A stretch of DNA of 13,961 nucleotides from Candidatus Latescibacterota bacterium (GCA_012962735.1 DTXA01000250.1:1-13961), one strand, 5' to 3'; numbered from the stretch's first letter, positions 6,441 to 13,886 are shown. Made by a program: numbers and translations. Notes: generated by a model from the letters alone, not told the origin.

Positions 6441-8183
6441 TCACCTCCCCTCAGCTACCCACCGTCCCGAGAAGTACTCAGAAAGCACCTTTCCGGCTAT
6501 CGGCGCCGCCACGGCGCCGCCGTGTCCAGCGTGCTCCACCACCACCGCCAAAGCTATGGTGGGGTCCTCGTAGGGGGCGAAGGCCACGAACCAGGCGTGA
6601 TGTTCCCCGTAGGGGTTCTGGGCGGTTCCGGTCTTGCCCGCCACCCGCACGCCTGCCACCCGGGCCGCTCGCCCGGTGCCCTCCTCCCCCTCCACTGCCT
6701 CCAACATCCCTCGCTGCACCACCGCGAGCACCTCGGGGGGAACCGGGACCTCCCGGGACTTAGACTCCACCGCGAAGGTCCTTCCGTCGGGCTCCTCGAC
6801 CCGCAACAACACGTGGGGTCGCACCCAGCGTCCCGTACCTATGGCCCCTGCATAACATGCCATCTGGAGTGGGGTGACCAACACCTCGCCCTGACCGATG
6901 GCTAAGTTCAACATAAGGCCCTGGGTCCACCCCTTTCCGTAGTATCCCTTAGAGGGCACCAGCCCCCTTACCTCCCCCGGAAGGTCTATACCTGTGGGCC
7001 TGCCCAGGCCCAGAGCCCGGGCGTACTGGGCCCATATGTCCACATCCGTCCTTAGGGCCAGTTGGTAGAAGTACACGCCGCACGACTGGGCGATGGCCTC
7101 TATCAGGTCCAACCTCCCGTGCCCCTCTTCCTTCCAGCACTTAAAGACCCTATCCCCGAAGGGGAAAGCACCTGTGCACTCGAACTCCGTGTCTTCGCTC
7201 ACCCATCCCGATGCCAGCCCCACCAAGGCGGTCAGGGGTTTCAAGGCGGACCCAGGGGGATAGGCGCTCTGGACCGCCCGGTTGAGCAGAGGGTAGGATG
7301 TGTCCGCCTGGATAGCCTCCCAGGTCTTCTGAGGGAGCACCCCACTGAAGAGCGCGGGGTCGAAGGCAGGTCTGCTCACCATAGCCAATATCTGGCCGTT
7401 CTTAGGGTCTAAGGCCACGAGCGCCCCCGACCTCCCCTCCCCGAAGGCCTCCTCCGCCGCTTTTTGCAACCGGACGTCCAATGTAAGGTAAAGCCGGGCC
7501 CCGGGCAGCGGGTCCCGGCGGGACAACATCTGAACCTCCCGGCCGAAGGCATCCACCTCGGTGTATCGTACCCCGGGCCGGCCGTGGAGCAGTCGCTCGT
7601 AATAGAGCTCCACCCCGCTTCTGCCCACCAGCTCCCCGTATAGATAACCCTCCCTGGCCAGCTTTGTGAACTCCCTCCGGGTGGGCTGGCCCACATATCC
7701 CAATACGTGCGCTGCCAGGCTCCCGAAGGGATACGACCGCCGGGCCTCGAGCTGGTAGATGACTCCGGGCAGCTCGTACCGATGTTCCTCTATGGCCGCT
7801 AATACCGAGAAGGGTAGGTCTCGCCGCACCTTCACCGGCTGATAGGGCCACCTACGCTGTGTGGAGATCTTGCGTCGGATCTCCGCCTCGCCCACTCCCG
7901 TGAGCCGGCCGAGGTAAGCCACCGTAGCGTCCAGGTTTTCGGAACGGTCAGGCATTACGGCCACCGTATAGGACGGCCTGTTCTCAACCAACACGACCCC
8001 GTTCCTGTCTAAGATAAGTCCTCTCAGGGCCTCAACCGGCTCCATCCTGATCCTATTCTCCTCGGAGAGCTTCCTATAGTACTCCCCCTGCACGATCTGG
8101 AGGAAGAAGGTCCGCAGCCACAGTACAGCGAACATCCCTATCGTGCCCGCTATGAGGGCCATCTGGCGTCCCTTACTTCCCAC
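6441..8183 (-). CDS. mrdA: Penicillin-binding protein 2, elongasome D,D-transpeptidase
   Basis: PBP2 crosslinks the peptidoglycan made by RodA. From the GTG at 8183 it has 580 residues: a short cytoplasmic tail, one membrane anchor (about 8-27), a PBP dimerisation/pedestal domain, and a transpeptidase domain with SALK (nucleophile S312, K315), SCG (S367) and KTG (K517) in GKTGTAQNPYG. The NPYG extension is typical of PBP2. GTG 8183 is preferred because a G-rich tract (8193-8199) lies 9 nt upstream and the product then starts like other PBP2s. A TTG at 8210 would add nine residues with little Shine-Dalgarno support. With GTG 8183 it overlaps mreD by 11 nt. One oddity is the second motif, SCG, where SxN or SxD is usual. 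Confidence 0.94.
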   Translation of the reverse strand: MGSKGRQMALIAGTIGMFAVLWLRTFFLQIVQGEYYRKLSEENRIRMEPVEALRGLILDRNGVVLVENRPSYTVAVMPDRSENLDATVAYLGRLTGVGEAEIRRKISTQRRWPYQPVKVRRDLPFSVLAAIEEHRYELPGVIYQLEARRSYPFGSLAAHVLGYVGQPTRREFTKLAREGYLYGELVGRSGVELYYERLLHGRPGVRYTEVDAFGREVQMLSRRDPLPGARLYLTLDVRLQKAAEEAFGEGRSGALVALDPKNGQILAMVSRPAFDPALFSGVLPQKTWEAIQADTSYPLLNRAVQSAYPPGSALKPLTALVGLASGWVSEDTEFECTGAFPFGDRVFKCWKEEGHGRLDLIEAIAQSCGVYFYQLALRTDVDIWAQYARALGLGRPTGIDLPGEVRGLVPSKGYYGKGWTQGLMLNLAIGQGEVLVTPLQMACYAGAIGTGRWVRPHVLLRVEEPDGRTFAVESKSREVPVPPEVLAVVQRGMLEAVEGEEGTGRAARVAGVRVAGKTGTAQNPYGEHHAWFVAFAPYEDPTIALAVVVEHAGHGGAVAAPIAGKVLSEYFSGRWVAEGR

Positions 8184-8667
8184 GGGCCAAAATCCCCCCC
8201 TTGAAAGCAAGTTGCCTGAAGGCGGATATCCCTACCCCCACCGCTGCCGTGTAAACAGCGGTCGGCAAGGCCCGGACCGCCATCTGCGAAAGCCACCTTA
8301 GCATATCCCCCCTCTCCGCGAAGAGCAGATAGACCCCGTCGTGCAACAATACGGCCGTCCCGCAGACCCCAGCCCGCACTAGGAGGTATTCCGTACCTAC
8401 CTTCCCCCTGCCCCTACCGACCACGAACCCCACTATGGAGAGCGATAGGGCGTTTAAACCGAAGTGATCCGGGGCGTAGGCATCTCGGAGGAACCCCCCG
8501 AGAAAGCCGAGCCATGTGCCCCAGACCTCCCCCTTCGAAAGGGCCCCGCAGAGCACCGAGAGCACCAGGAAATCCGGTACGATCCCCCCGATCTCAAACC
8601 TCGGACCCAGGGTCGACTGGAGCAACAAAGTGCACAATACCAGCAAAAGGTCCCTTACGTACCCCAC
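8173..8667 (-). CDS. mreD: Rod shape-determining protein MreD
   Basis: The 164-residue hydrophobic protein has about five membrane segments. Family marks are PDFLVLSVLCGAL after the first helix and GFLGGFLRDAYAPDHFGLNA, which matches the G-x3-G-x2-x-D...G-LNA pattern of MreD. MreD is an inner-membrane partner of MreC and the RodA-PBP2 complex in rod-shaped growth. The GTG at 8667 lies inside the end of rluD (13-nt overlap) and is preceded by GAGGGGA at a normal distance. Its own end overlaps mrdA. mreB and mreC, usually just upstream of mreD, are not in this window and must lie elsewhere if present. Confidence 0.9.
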   Translation of the reverse strand: MGYVRDLLLVLCTLLLQSTLGPRFEIGGIVPDFLVLSVLCGALSKGEVWGTWLGFLGGFLRDAYAPDHFGLNALSLSIVGFVVGRGRGKVGTEYLLVRAGVCGTAVLLHDGVYLLFAERGDMLRWLSQMAVRALPTAVYTAAVGVGISAFRQLAFKGGILARGK

Positions 8668-9626
8668 CGTCTTCCCCTCAGCGTCTCCCGTAGTGCCATC
8701 ATATCCTCAGGCAGGTCGGCGCGGAACTCCATATATCGGCCTGCGACCGGATGCACGAGTCCCAAAACCTCGGCGTGGAGGGCCTGGCGGGGGATGAGCT
8801 CGAGCAGCTCCTCCGCCCCGCGCCGTTCCCTCGGTGGAAGTCCACCAAGCCGCTTCGTCCGCCCCCCGTACTTGGGATCGCCGAAGACCGGGTGGCCAAT
8901 GTGTGAGAGGTGTACCCGTATCTGATGGGTCCTCCCGGTCTTGGGGTACAGGGCTAAGAGGCTCAGGAATTCGTATTCTTCCAAGACCTCGTACTCCGTC
9001 CAGGCGGGCCTCCCTCCCTCGACGACCGCCATCCGCTTCCTGTCCCTGGGATGTCGACCCACTGGGGCATCCACGACCCCTCTGCGCTCCCGCATCCTAC
9101 CCCAGGCGAAGGCTAAGTACCTCCGAAACACCGTATGCCCCTTCCACTGCTCCGAGAGGGCCCTGTGGACCTCGTCGTCTTTGGCCACCGCCATCACACC
9201 CGAGGTGCCCTTGTCCAGCCGGTGTACGATCCCCGGCCTCGTGGGTCCCCCTACCCCGGAAAGTCCCCTGCAATGGGCCAGAAGGGCATGCACTAAGGTG
9301 CCGGAACGTCTGCCGGCTCCAGGATGCACCGGAAGTCCAGGTGGTTTGTTGAGCACGAGGAGATATGGGTCCTCGAACAAAATATCCAGAGGGATGTCCT
9401 CTGGATACGGGAGGAGCGGTTCGGGCTCCGGCGGCAGGATCCGGATGCGCATCCCGGGCGTAACCGAAAGGGCCGGTTTGGCCCTCCTCCCCTCCACCTC
9501 TACGCATCCCTTCAGGATCCACCGTCGAGCCGCAGACCTGGAGCCAGCTACCCCTGCCAGGTATACGTCCAGTCGTTTCCCCCGGACATCCTCCGGAACC
9601 TCAACCTCGATCCTTTCTTCCGACAT
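8655..9626 (-). CDS. rluD: 23S rRNA pseudouridine synthase, RluD/RluA family
   Basis: The 323-residue protein has an N-terminal S4-like RNA-binding segment (about 16-75, including GKRLDVYL and RRWILKGCVEVEGR) followed by the RluA-type catalytic domain. The catalytic motif HRLDKGTSGVMAVAKD (135-150) contains D138. GRTHQIRVHLSHIGHPVFGD is the second conserved block. RluD-type enzymes make the helix-69 pseudouridines of 23S rRNA. The S4 domain and length favour RluD/RluC over RluA, but the exact uridines cannot be read. ATG 9626 is the only possible start, because an in-frame TGA lies 9 nt upstream. The gene overlaps lspA by 26 nt. A separate rluD directly after lspA is a common bacterial arrangement. 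Confidence 0.92.
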   Translation of the reverse strand: MSEERIEVEVPEDVRGKRLDVYLAGVAGSRSAARRWILKGCVEVEGRRAKPALSVTPGMRIRILPPEPEPLLPYPEDIPLDILFEDPYLLVLNKPPGLPVHPGAGRRSGTLVHALLAHCRGLSGVGGPTRPGIVHRLDKGTSGVMAVAKDDEVHRALSEQWKGHTVFRRYLAFAWGRMRERRGVVDAPVGRHPRDRKRMAVVEGGRPAWTEYEVLEEYEFLSLLALYPKTGRTHQIRVHLSHIGHPVFGDPKYGGRTKRLGGLPPRERRGAEELLELIPRQALHAEVLGLVHPVAGRYMEFRADLPEDMMALRETLRGRRWGT

Positions 9627-10050
9627 ATCTCCATATCAACAACGCAACACCTGTCGTAACAGCCAGATCGGCTACATTGAACACGGGCCACCTGTAGGGG
9701 CCGACCCCCAAGTCCAAGAAGTCCACCACCTGCCCCATCCTAAGCCGATCCACCATGTTCCCCAGGGCACCCCCCGAAACGAGCGCCAGGGCGTGTCGGG
9801 GAAGGCCCGGGTGGGCATGCAGGAGCGCCCATATCACCACCCCCAAGGCGACCGAGGAGAACACGAAGTAGAGCTTGGGAGGTCCTATGGCTATCCCAAA
9901 AGCCGCATATGGATTATGTACATACGTCAGCCGGAGGAAGGAACCCAACACTCCCATCGAATCCCCCGGCGACATAAAGGTGGAAACCATGGCCTTCGAG
10001 GCCTGGTCCACGGCCAAGGTCCCAAGCGCTGTCCAGATCTCCTTGCGGAT
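9601..10050 (-). CDS. lspA: Prolipoprotein signal peptidase (signal peptidase II), apparent ATC start
   Basis: LspA cleaves diacylglyceryl-modified prolipoproteins in the inner membrane. Visible motifs are VDQASK at the end of the first helix, YVHNPYAAFGIA (family N-x-G-AAFS region), GGALGNMVDRLRMGQVVDFLD and PVFNVADLA. The catalytic aspartates would be D101 and D128, with the 27-residue spacing known for the family. The first ATG/GTG/TTG in frame is a TTG at 10017, which removes half of membrane helix 1 and has no Shine-Dalgarno. The frame continues upstream as IRKEIWTALGT to an ATC at 10050, 5 nt after AGGAGG (10056-10061). Using it gives 149 residues starting like other LspA proteins. The start lies 2 nt beyond the dksA-like stop. 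A substrate, the TlpA-like lipoprotein, is encoded in this window. Confidence 0.88.
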   Translation of the reverse strand: MRKEIWTALGTLAVDQASKAMVSTFMSPGDSMGVLGSFLRLTYVHNPYAAFGIAIGPPKLYFVFSSVALGVVIWALLHAHPGLPRHALALVSGGALGNMVDRLRMGQVVDFLDLGVGPYRWPVFNVADLAVTTGVALLIWRYVGRKDRG

Positions 10051-10052
10051 CG

Positions 10053-10421
10053 CTACCTCCTACCTCTCTCCTCCTCGGTCTTGCATCGGATGCACAGGGT
10101 GGCGTGCGGGACCGCCTCGAGGCGCTCTCGGCTTATGCGTTCCCCACACATCCGGCATATGCCGAAGGTGCCGTTCCGGATGCGCTCTAAGGCCTCGTTG
10201 AGGTGGTGTAGGTACCGCCCCTCCTTAGAGGCGATCTGCACGGCCTTTTCCTGCTCTAAGGTGTCCGTGCCCTGGTCTGGTATATCGGCGAGGTCTCCGG
10301 TCTGGTCCCGCACCGAGGAGAACAGGGTATGTTCCTCGAAGTGCCGAAGCTCCTGGAGGACCTCCTCCCTCCGCTTCAGGATGAGCTGTTCGAAATACTT
10401 AAGTTCCTCCTTGCTCCACAT
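10053..10421 (-). CDS. DksA/TraR family C4 zinc-finger regulator
   Basis: DksA-type proteins bind the RNA polymerase secondary channel and, with ppGpp, adjust transcription of rRNA and amino-acid genes. The 122-residue protein has an N-terminal coiled coil (about 1-85) and a C-terminal zinc finger C89-x2-C92-x17-C110-x2-C113 (CRMC...CIRC). The coiled-coil tip region DLADIPDQGTDTLEQEKA has acidic residues where DksA carries its functional aspartates, but it does not match the E. coli tip exactly, so full DksA activity is inferred. ATG 10421 is preceded by GCGGAGG at 6 nt. It lies 55 nt after ileS, with a copy of the palindromic element in the gap, and the lspA Shine-Dalgarno is made from its last codons. 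Placement next to ileS and lspA is common for this subfamily. Confidence 0.88.
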   Translation of the reverse strand: MWSKEELKYFEQLILKRREEVLQELRHFEEHTLFSSVRDQTGDLADIPDQGTDTLEQEKAVQIASKEGRYLHHLNEALERIRNGTFGICRMCGERISRERLEAVPHATLCIRCKTEEERGRR

Positions 10422-10439
10422 ATCCGGCCTCCGCTATAT

Positions 10440-10476
10440 GCCCCAAAAAGTTATCCGCTTCGATACTTTTTGGAGG
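10440..10476 (-). repeat. Palindromic element copy 2, between ileS and the dksA-like gene
   Basis: On the + strand the left arm CCAAAAAGT (10443-10451) pairs with ACTTTTTGG (10465-10473), a perfect 9-bp stem with a 13-nt loop (TATCCGCTTCGAT). The flanking GCCCC of the 13-mer is kept at 10440-10444. It fills the gap immediately after the ileS stop and ends about 19 nt before the downstream start codon, so in the leftward transcript it is an intercistronic hairpin just upstream of the ribosome-binding site. The strand given is that of the surrounding operon. There is no U-tract, so it does not look like an intrinsic terminator. Confidence 0.7.
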
Positions 10477-13400
10477 TTATCGCTGGGGCGTTCGAGATAT
10501 CCCCAGACGGGCCTCGAGCCCCTCGATCTGTTCCACCGAAGATGCCTCCCCCTCCGGCTCGCTCTCCCGCAACTCCACGCACAGGGTCTCCGCCATGACG
10601 TATTCCCGGAACCTCTCCAGGGCCCTCCGCAGCCTGGAGGGGACCTGGTAGGAGAGCACGATGCGGTCCGTCACCTCGAAACCCGCCCTCTTGCGCAGGT
10701 TCTGTATCCGGTGCACCAGCTCCCTGGCCAGCCCCTCATCCTTGAGCTCCTCGGTGATCTGGATGTCCAGCGCAACTATGTATCCATCCTCCTCCACCAC
10801 GCTCATCCCCTCCCTAGCTCTGGCCTCCACCAGCACCTCCTCGGGGAGCAGCTCCACACGACGGCCGTCCACCTCTAAGGGCACCCTCAGCCCCTTCATC
10901 ACCATGTCGGCCACTTCGGCCGGGTCCATGGATTCGAGGGCCTGCCGGACCTTGGGTATATCCCTACCGTATTTGGGGCCCAGGAGCCGGAAGTTGGGGC
11001 GGACCTCGTAGGTCCGCACCTCGGCCGGGTCCTCGAGGAGGGCCACCTCCTTGAGGTTCAACTCCTCTAAGAGTTGGTCCTTCAGCTTCTCTACCGCCTT
11101 CCTCTCCCCCTCCTCACGCACGAACATCCACATCCGGGAGAGGGGCTGTCGCACCTTTATCCCGGCCTCCTTCCTCGCCGCCCGTCCCATCCTCACCAGC
11201 CGCATCACTAGATCCATATCCCGCAGCAGGTCCCAGTTGATCAGGCCCTCGTCCGGCTCGGGGTAGTCGCAGTGGTGCACGCTCTCGGGGGCGGAGGGGT
11301 CCAAGCTCCTCACCAGGTTCTGGTAGAGCTCCTCGGAGAGGAACGGAAGCACTGGAGCTATCACCTTCGCCAGCGCGACCAAGGCCTCGTGGAGGGTCTT
11401 GTAGGCCGCCCTCTTGTCCCGGTCATCCTCCCCCTTCCAGAACCTTCGCCTGCTTCTGCGGATGTACCAATTGGAAAGGTCCTCCAAGAAGTCCTCGACA
11501 CCCCTTGTCAGGGCCATCACGTTGTACTGGTCCAGGGACTCCCTGGCCGTGCGCACCAAAAGCTGGACCTTGGCTAAGAGCCATCGGTCCAGGAGGGACC
11601 GTTCCTCGGGGGGGATGTCGTAAGAGAAGGGGTCTATGCGGTCCACGTTGGCATAGGTCACAAAGAAGCTGTAGGAGTTCCAAAGGGTAAGCAGCCTCCT
11701 CTTTACCTCATCCCCTACTGTGTAGCCGAAGTTCAAGTTGACGAAAGGATTCTGCTTGGCAAAGATCCACCGCATCACCTCCACCCCCATCCTCTCGGCC
11801 GCCTCATCGAACCATATGGCGTTGCCCTTGCTCTTGTGCATCTCCTCGCCCTTCTCGTCTCTTACCGAGGCGTGTCCGAGGATGAGCTTTGTGGGGGGGC
11901 GGTTCTCTAAGACCGTGCTCATGGCCAAGATGGCATAGAACCAGTTGCGGAACTGCCCCGGGAAACACTCGGTGATGAAGTCCGCCGGAAACCACTTCTC
12001 CCAGTAAGACCGGTCCTCGAGGTACTTAAGGGTGGAGAAGGGGACTATCCCCGCATCCAACCATGGGTTGCCCACATCCGGGACCCTGGGGACGGGGGAG
12101 CCGCACTCGGGGCATCGGATCTTCACGAGGTCTACCCACGGCCTATGGGGGGAATGCCCCTCGAACTTCTCCCACCCCTCCACAGCCCTTTCCCGCAGCT
12201 CTTCTTTTCCCCCTATGACTTCTAAGCTGCCACACTGGGGGCATTCGTATATGGGGAGGGCCAGACCCCAAAACCTCTTCTTGGATATCATCCAGTCGCC
12301 CATATTTCGGAGCCAGTCCAGCTCCCGGTCGAGCCCGAAGTCCGGAAGCCATTTTATCTGCTTGGCCACCTCCATTATCCGCCAGCGGAGTTCGTCCATG
12401 GAGATGAACCACTCGTCCACGAGCCTGAACAGAAGCTCGGTGCCGCACCGCCAGCATACCGGATATCTGTGGGTGTACATCTCGGTGGCGTAGAGGAGCC
12501 CCTTCTCTTTCAGGTCATGTACGATCTCCTCCGAGACTTCAGATGCCATCTTCCCCATCAGCCAACCGAACCCCTCCGAGAAGATGCCGAGTTCATCTAT
12601 GGGAGCTATTACGACCAGGTCGAACTCCTCGCTCAGGCCGAAGTCCTCCCTGCCGCATCCCGGCGCTATGTGGACGACCCCAGTTCCCTCGGCCTCGCTC
12701 ACCTCGTCCCAGGGGATCGCCTTGTGTTCCACTCCCCTCTGGGCCTCAAACTCGTCGAAGGGCCCCTTGTACCGCAGGTCGACCAGGGCCTTCCCCTTGA
12801 CCCTCCCTAAGACCTCGTACTTCCCCCTCAACACCTCCCTCCTGGCCTCGGCTAAGTAGTACACATCTTTCCCCTGGCGGACCTTGAGGTAGGTGAGGTC
12901 AGGGTGCACGGCCGCTGCCACGTTGGAGGTCAGGGTCCAAGGCGTGGTGGTCCAGACCAAGAGGTATTCCCCCGGACGGTCCAGCAGTGGAAACTTGAGA
13001 TAAAGGCTCAGGTGGGTGCGCTCCTGATGCCCCTCGGTGGCTATCTCCATATCCGAGATGCCGGTCCCGCACCGGGGACACCAGGGCATCACATCGTGTC
13101 CCTTGTAGATGTATCCCCGCTCGTGGCACTTTTTCAGGAAGTACCAGATGGTATAGTTGTTCTCGTCCGACATTGTGTAGTAGGAATTATCCCAGTCCAT
13201 CCAGTACCCAAGGCGGATGGACTGCTGGGTCTGGATCCGGGAGAATTTCCTTACCCTTTCCTTACACTTCTCCACGAACCTCTCTATTCCGTATATCTCT
13301 ATGTCCCGCTTAGACTTGAACTCCAGCTCCCTTTCCACCTCCACCTCTACCCAGAGCCCCTGGCAGTCGAAGCCGTTCTGATAGCGAAGCTCGTGTCCGG

Positions 13401-13623
13401 TCATCGCCCGGAAGCGCTGGTATATGTCCTTATAGGTCCTCCCCCAGGCGTGATGCACTCCCATAGGGTTGTTGGCTGTTATGGGTCCATCGAGAAAAGA
13501 GAAGCGGGGCTTGCCTCTGGTCTTCTCCACAAGTTTCTGGAACGCCCGGGTCTCCTCCCAGAACTTCAGGACCCGGTGCTCGAGCTGGGGGAAATCCAGA
13601 GTCTTAGGTACAGGTCTGAACAT
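10477..13623 (-). CDS. ileS: Isoleucyl-tRNA synthetase with variant HIGH and KMSKS signatures
   Basis: IleRS charges tRNA-Ile in the cytosol. The 1048-residue length fits full-length IleRS. The Rossmann entry reads DGPITANNPMGVHHAWGRT (45-63), with HHAW at the HIGH position. The second signature is EMHKSKGN (594-601), in place of KMSKS-x-GN. The CP1 editing domain has WTTTPWTLTSN (224-234) and GTGVVHIAPGCGREDFG (313-329), with D327 where the family's editing Asp lies. Four CxxC pairs (182/185, 390/393, 461/464, 504/507) match the two-zinc arrangement known in Thermus-type IleRS. The anticodon-binding region begins with SYSFFVTYANVD near 660. These signs point to the eukaryote/archaea-like IleRS2 side of the family (inference). 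ATG 13623 has AAGGAG (13634-13639) upstream. It is the first gene of the leftward cluster. Confidence 0.95.
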   Translation of the reverse strand: MFRPVPKTLDFPQLEHRVLKFWEETRAFQKLVEKTRGKPRFSFLDGPITANNPMGVHHAWGRTYKDIYQRFRAMTGHELRYQNGFDCQGLWVEVEVERELEFKSKRDIEIYGIERFVEKCKERVRKFSRIQTQQSIRLGYWMDWDNSYYTMSDENNYTIWYFLKKCHERGYIYKGHDVMPWCPRCGTGISDMEIATEGHQERTHLSLYLKFPLLDRPGEYLLVWTTTPWTLTSNVAAAVHPDLTYLKVRQGKDVYYLAEARREVLRGKYEVLGRVKGKALVDLRYKGPFDEFEAQRGVEHKAIPWDEVSEAEGTGVVHIAPGCGREDFGLSEEFDLVVIAPIDELGIFSEGFGWLMGKMASEVSEEIVHDLKEKGLLYATEMYTHRYPVCWRCGTELLFRLVDEWFISMDELRWRIMEVAKQIKWLPDFGLDRELDWLRNMGDWMISKKRFWGLALPIYECPQCGSLEVIGGKEELRERAVEGWEKFEGHSPHRPWVDLVKIRCPECGSPVPRVPDVGNPWLDAGIVPFSTLKYLEDRSYWEKWFPADFITECFPGQFRNWFYAILAMSTVLENRPPTKLILGHASVRDEKGEEMHKSKGNAIWFDEAAERMGVEVMRWIFAKQNPFVNLNFGYTVGDEVKRRLLTLWNSYSFFVTYANVDRIDPFSYDIPPEERSLLDRWLLAKVQLLVRTARESLDQYNVMALTRGVEDFLEDLSNWYIRRSRRRFWKGEDDRDKRAAYKTLHEALVALAKVIAPVLPFLSEELYQNLVRSLDPSAPESVHHCDYPEPDEGLINWDLLRDMDLVMRLVRMGRAARKEAGIKVRQPLSRMWMFVREEGERKAVEKLKDQLLEELNLKEVALLEDPAEVRTYEVRPNFRLLGPKYGRDIPKVRQALESMDPAEVADMVMKGLRVPLEVDGRRVELLPEEVLVEARAREGMSVVEEDGYIVALDIQITEELKDEGLARELVHRIQNLRKRAGFEVTDRIVLSYQVPSRLRRALERFREYVMAETLCVELRESEPEGEASSVEQIEGLEARLGISRTPQR

Positions 13624-13633
13624 AACCCCCTTT

Positions 13634-13639
13634 CTCCTT
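13634..13639 (-). promoter_or_regulatory. ileS: ileS ribosome-binding site
   Basis: On the minus strand AAGGAG is followed by 10 nt (AAAGGGGGTT) and ATG at 13623. A second purine tract (AGGGGG) sits only 2 nt from the start codon. The site lies 7 nt from the base of the palindromic hairpin, so folding of that hairpin could influence ribosome access. Confidence 0.5.
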
Positions 13640-13645
13640 AATATA

Positions 13646-13682
13646 GCCCCAAAAAGTTGCCTCGCTCAGATACTTTTTGGGG
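13646..13682 (-). repeat. Palindromic element copy 3, ileS leader hairpin
   Basis: CCCCAAAAAGT (13647-13657) and ACTTTTTGGGG (13672-13682) are exact reverse complements, giving an 11-bp stem and a 14-nt loop TGCCTCGCTCAGAT. The proximal edge lies 23 nt before the ileS start codon, just upstream of its Shine-Dalgarno. Loop blocks CGCT and GAT are shared with the copy near 10441. The strand given is that of the operon. No U-tract follows on either strand. Confidence 0.75.
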
Positions 13683-13716
13683 ATCCCTTGTATTAGACCG
13701 AAAGAAAGGCCTCTTT

Positions 13717-13734
13717 AAAATGAACGATCATTTT
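13717..13734. repeat. Small inverted repeat in the ileS leader
   Basis: AAAATGA (13717-13723) and TCATTTT (13728-13734) form a perfect 7-bp stem around ACGA. On the + strand the right arm continues TGGAGATATC, resembling the sequence after the right arm of the element near 10465 (TTTTTGGAGGTTATC). It could be a diverged relative of that element or an independent leader hairpin. Confidence 0.35.
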
Positions 13735-13795
13735 TGGAGATATCAAGATTGCTCCACCTCCGAGGTTTTACATCTTTCTCCGAAAGTGAGATTAA

Positions 13796-13824
13796 AATTT
13801 AAAACATCTTGAGGCTAAAGTCAA
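13796..13824 (-). promoter_or_regulatory. Candidate sigma-70-type promoter for the ileS cluster
   Basis: Read on the minus strand, TTGACT (13819-13824) is followed by 17 nt and TAAATT (13796-13801). The first hexamer has one mismatch to TTGACA and the second matches four of six. It lies about 170 nt upstream of the ileS start, giving a leader of about 165 nt that contains two hairpins. It is supported by consensus, spacing and position only. Confidence 0.45.
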
Positions 13825-13886
13825 ACCTTTTCCCGACCGCTGCAGGGGCCACCGATCGTGGAGAGATCGTTCAGGTTAACATAATC

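Noticed and set aside
9601..10050. LspA NPYAAFG segment as an inactivating change in the N-x-G-AAFS motif
   Set aside because: The motif region varies among FCB-type LspA proteins, and both catalytic aspartates and the GGALGN and FNVAD blocks are intact, so loss of activity is not indicated.
8941..10878. 645-codon + strand open frame opposite rluD, lspA and the dksA-like gene
   Set aside because: It runs antisense to three genes with clear family motifs, has low-complexity basic composition and matches nothing recognisable.
10440..13682. The repeated hairpins as rho-independent terminators
   Set aside because: Neither strand shows a T-run after the stem; the A and T tracts are inside the stem. 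A terminator directly before the ileS start would also make little sense.
13624..13800. T-box riboswitch upstream of ileS
   Set aside because: The roughly 165-nt leader has no AGGGTGGNACCGCG-like box and no terminator/antiterminator pair with a U-run; only the palindromic element and a 7-bp hairpin are visible.
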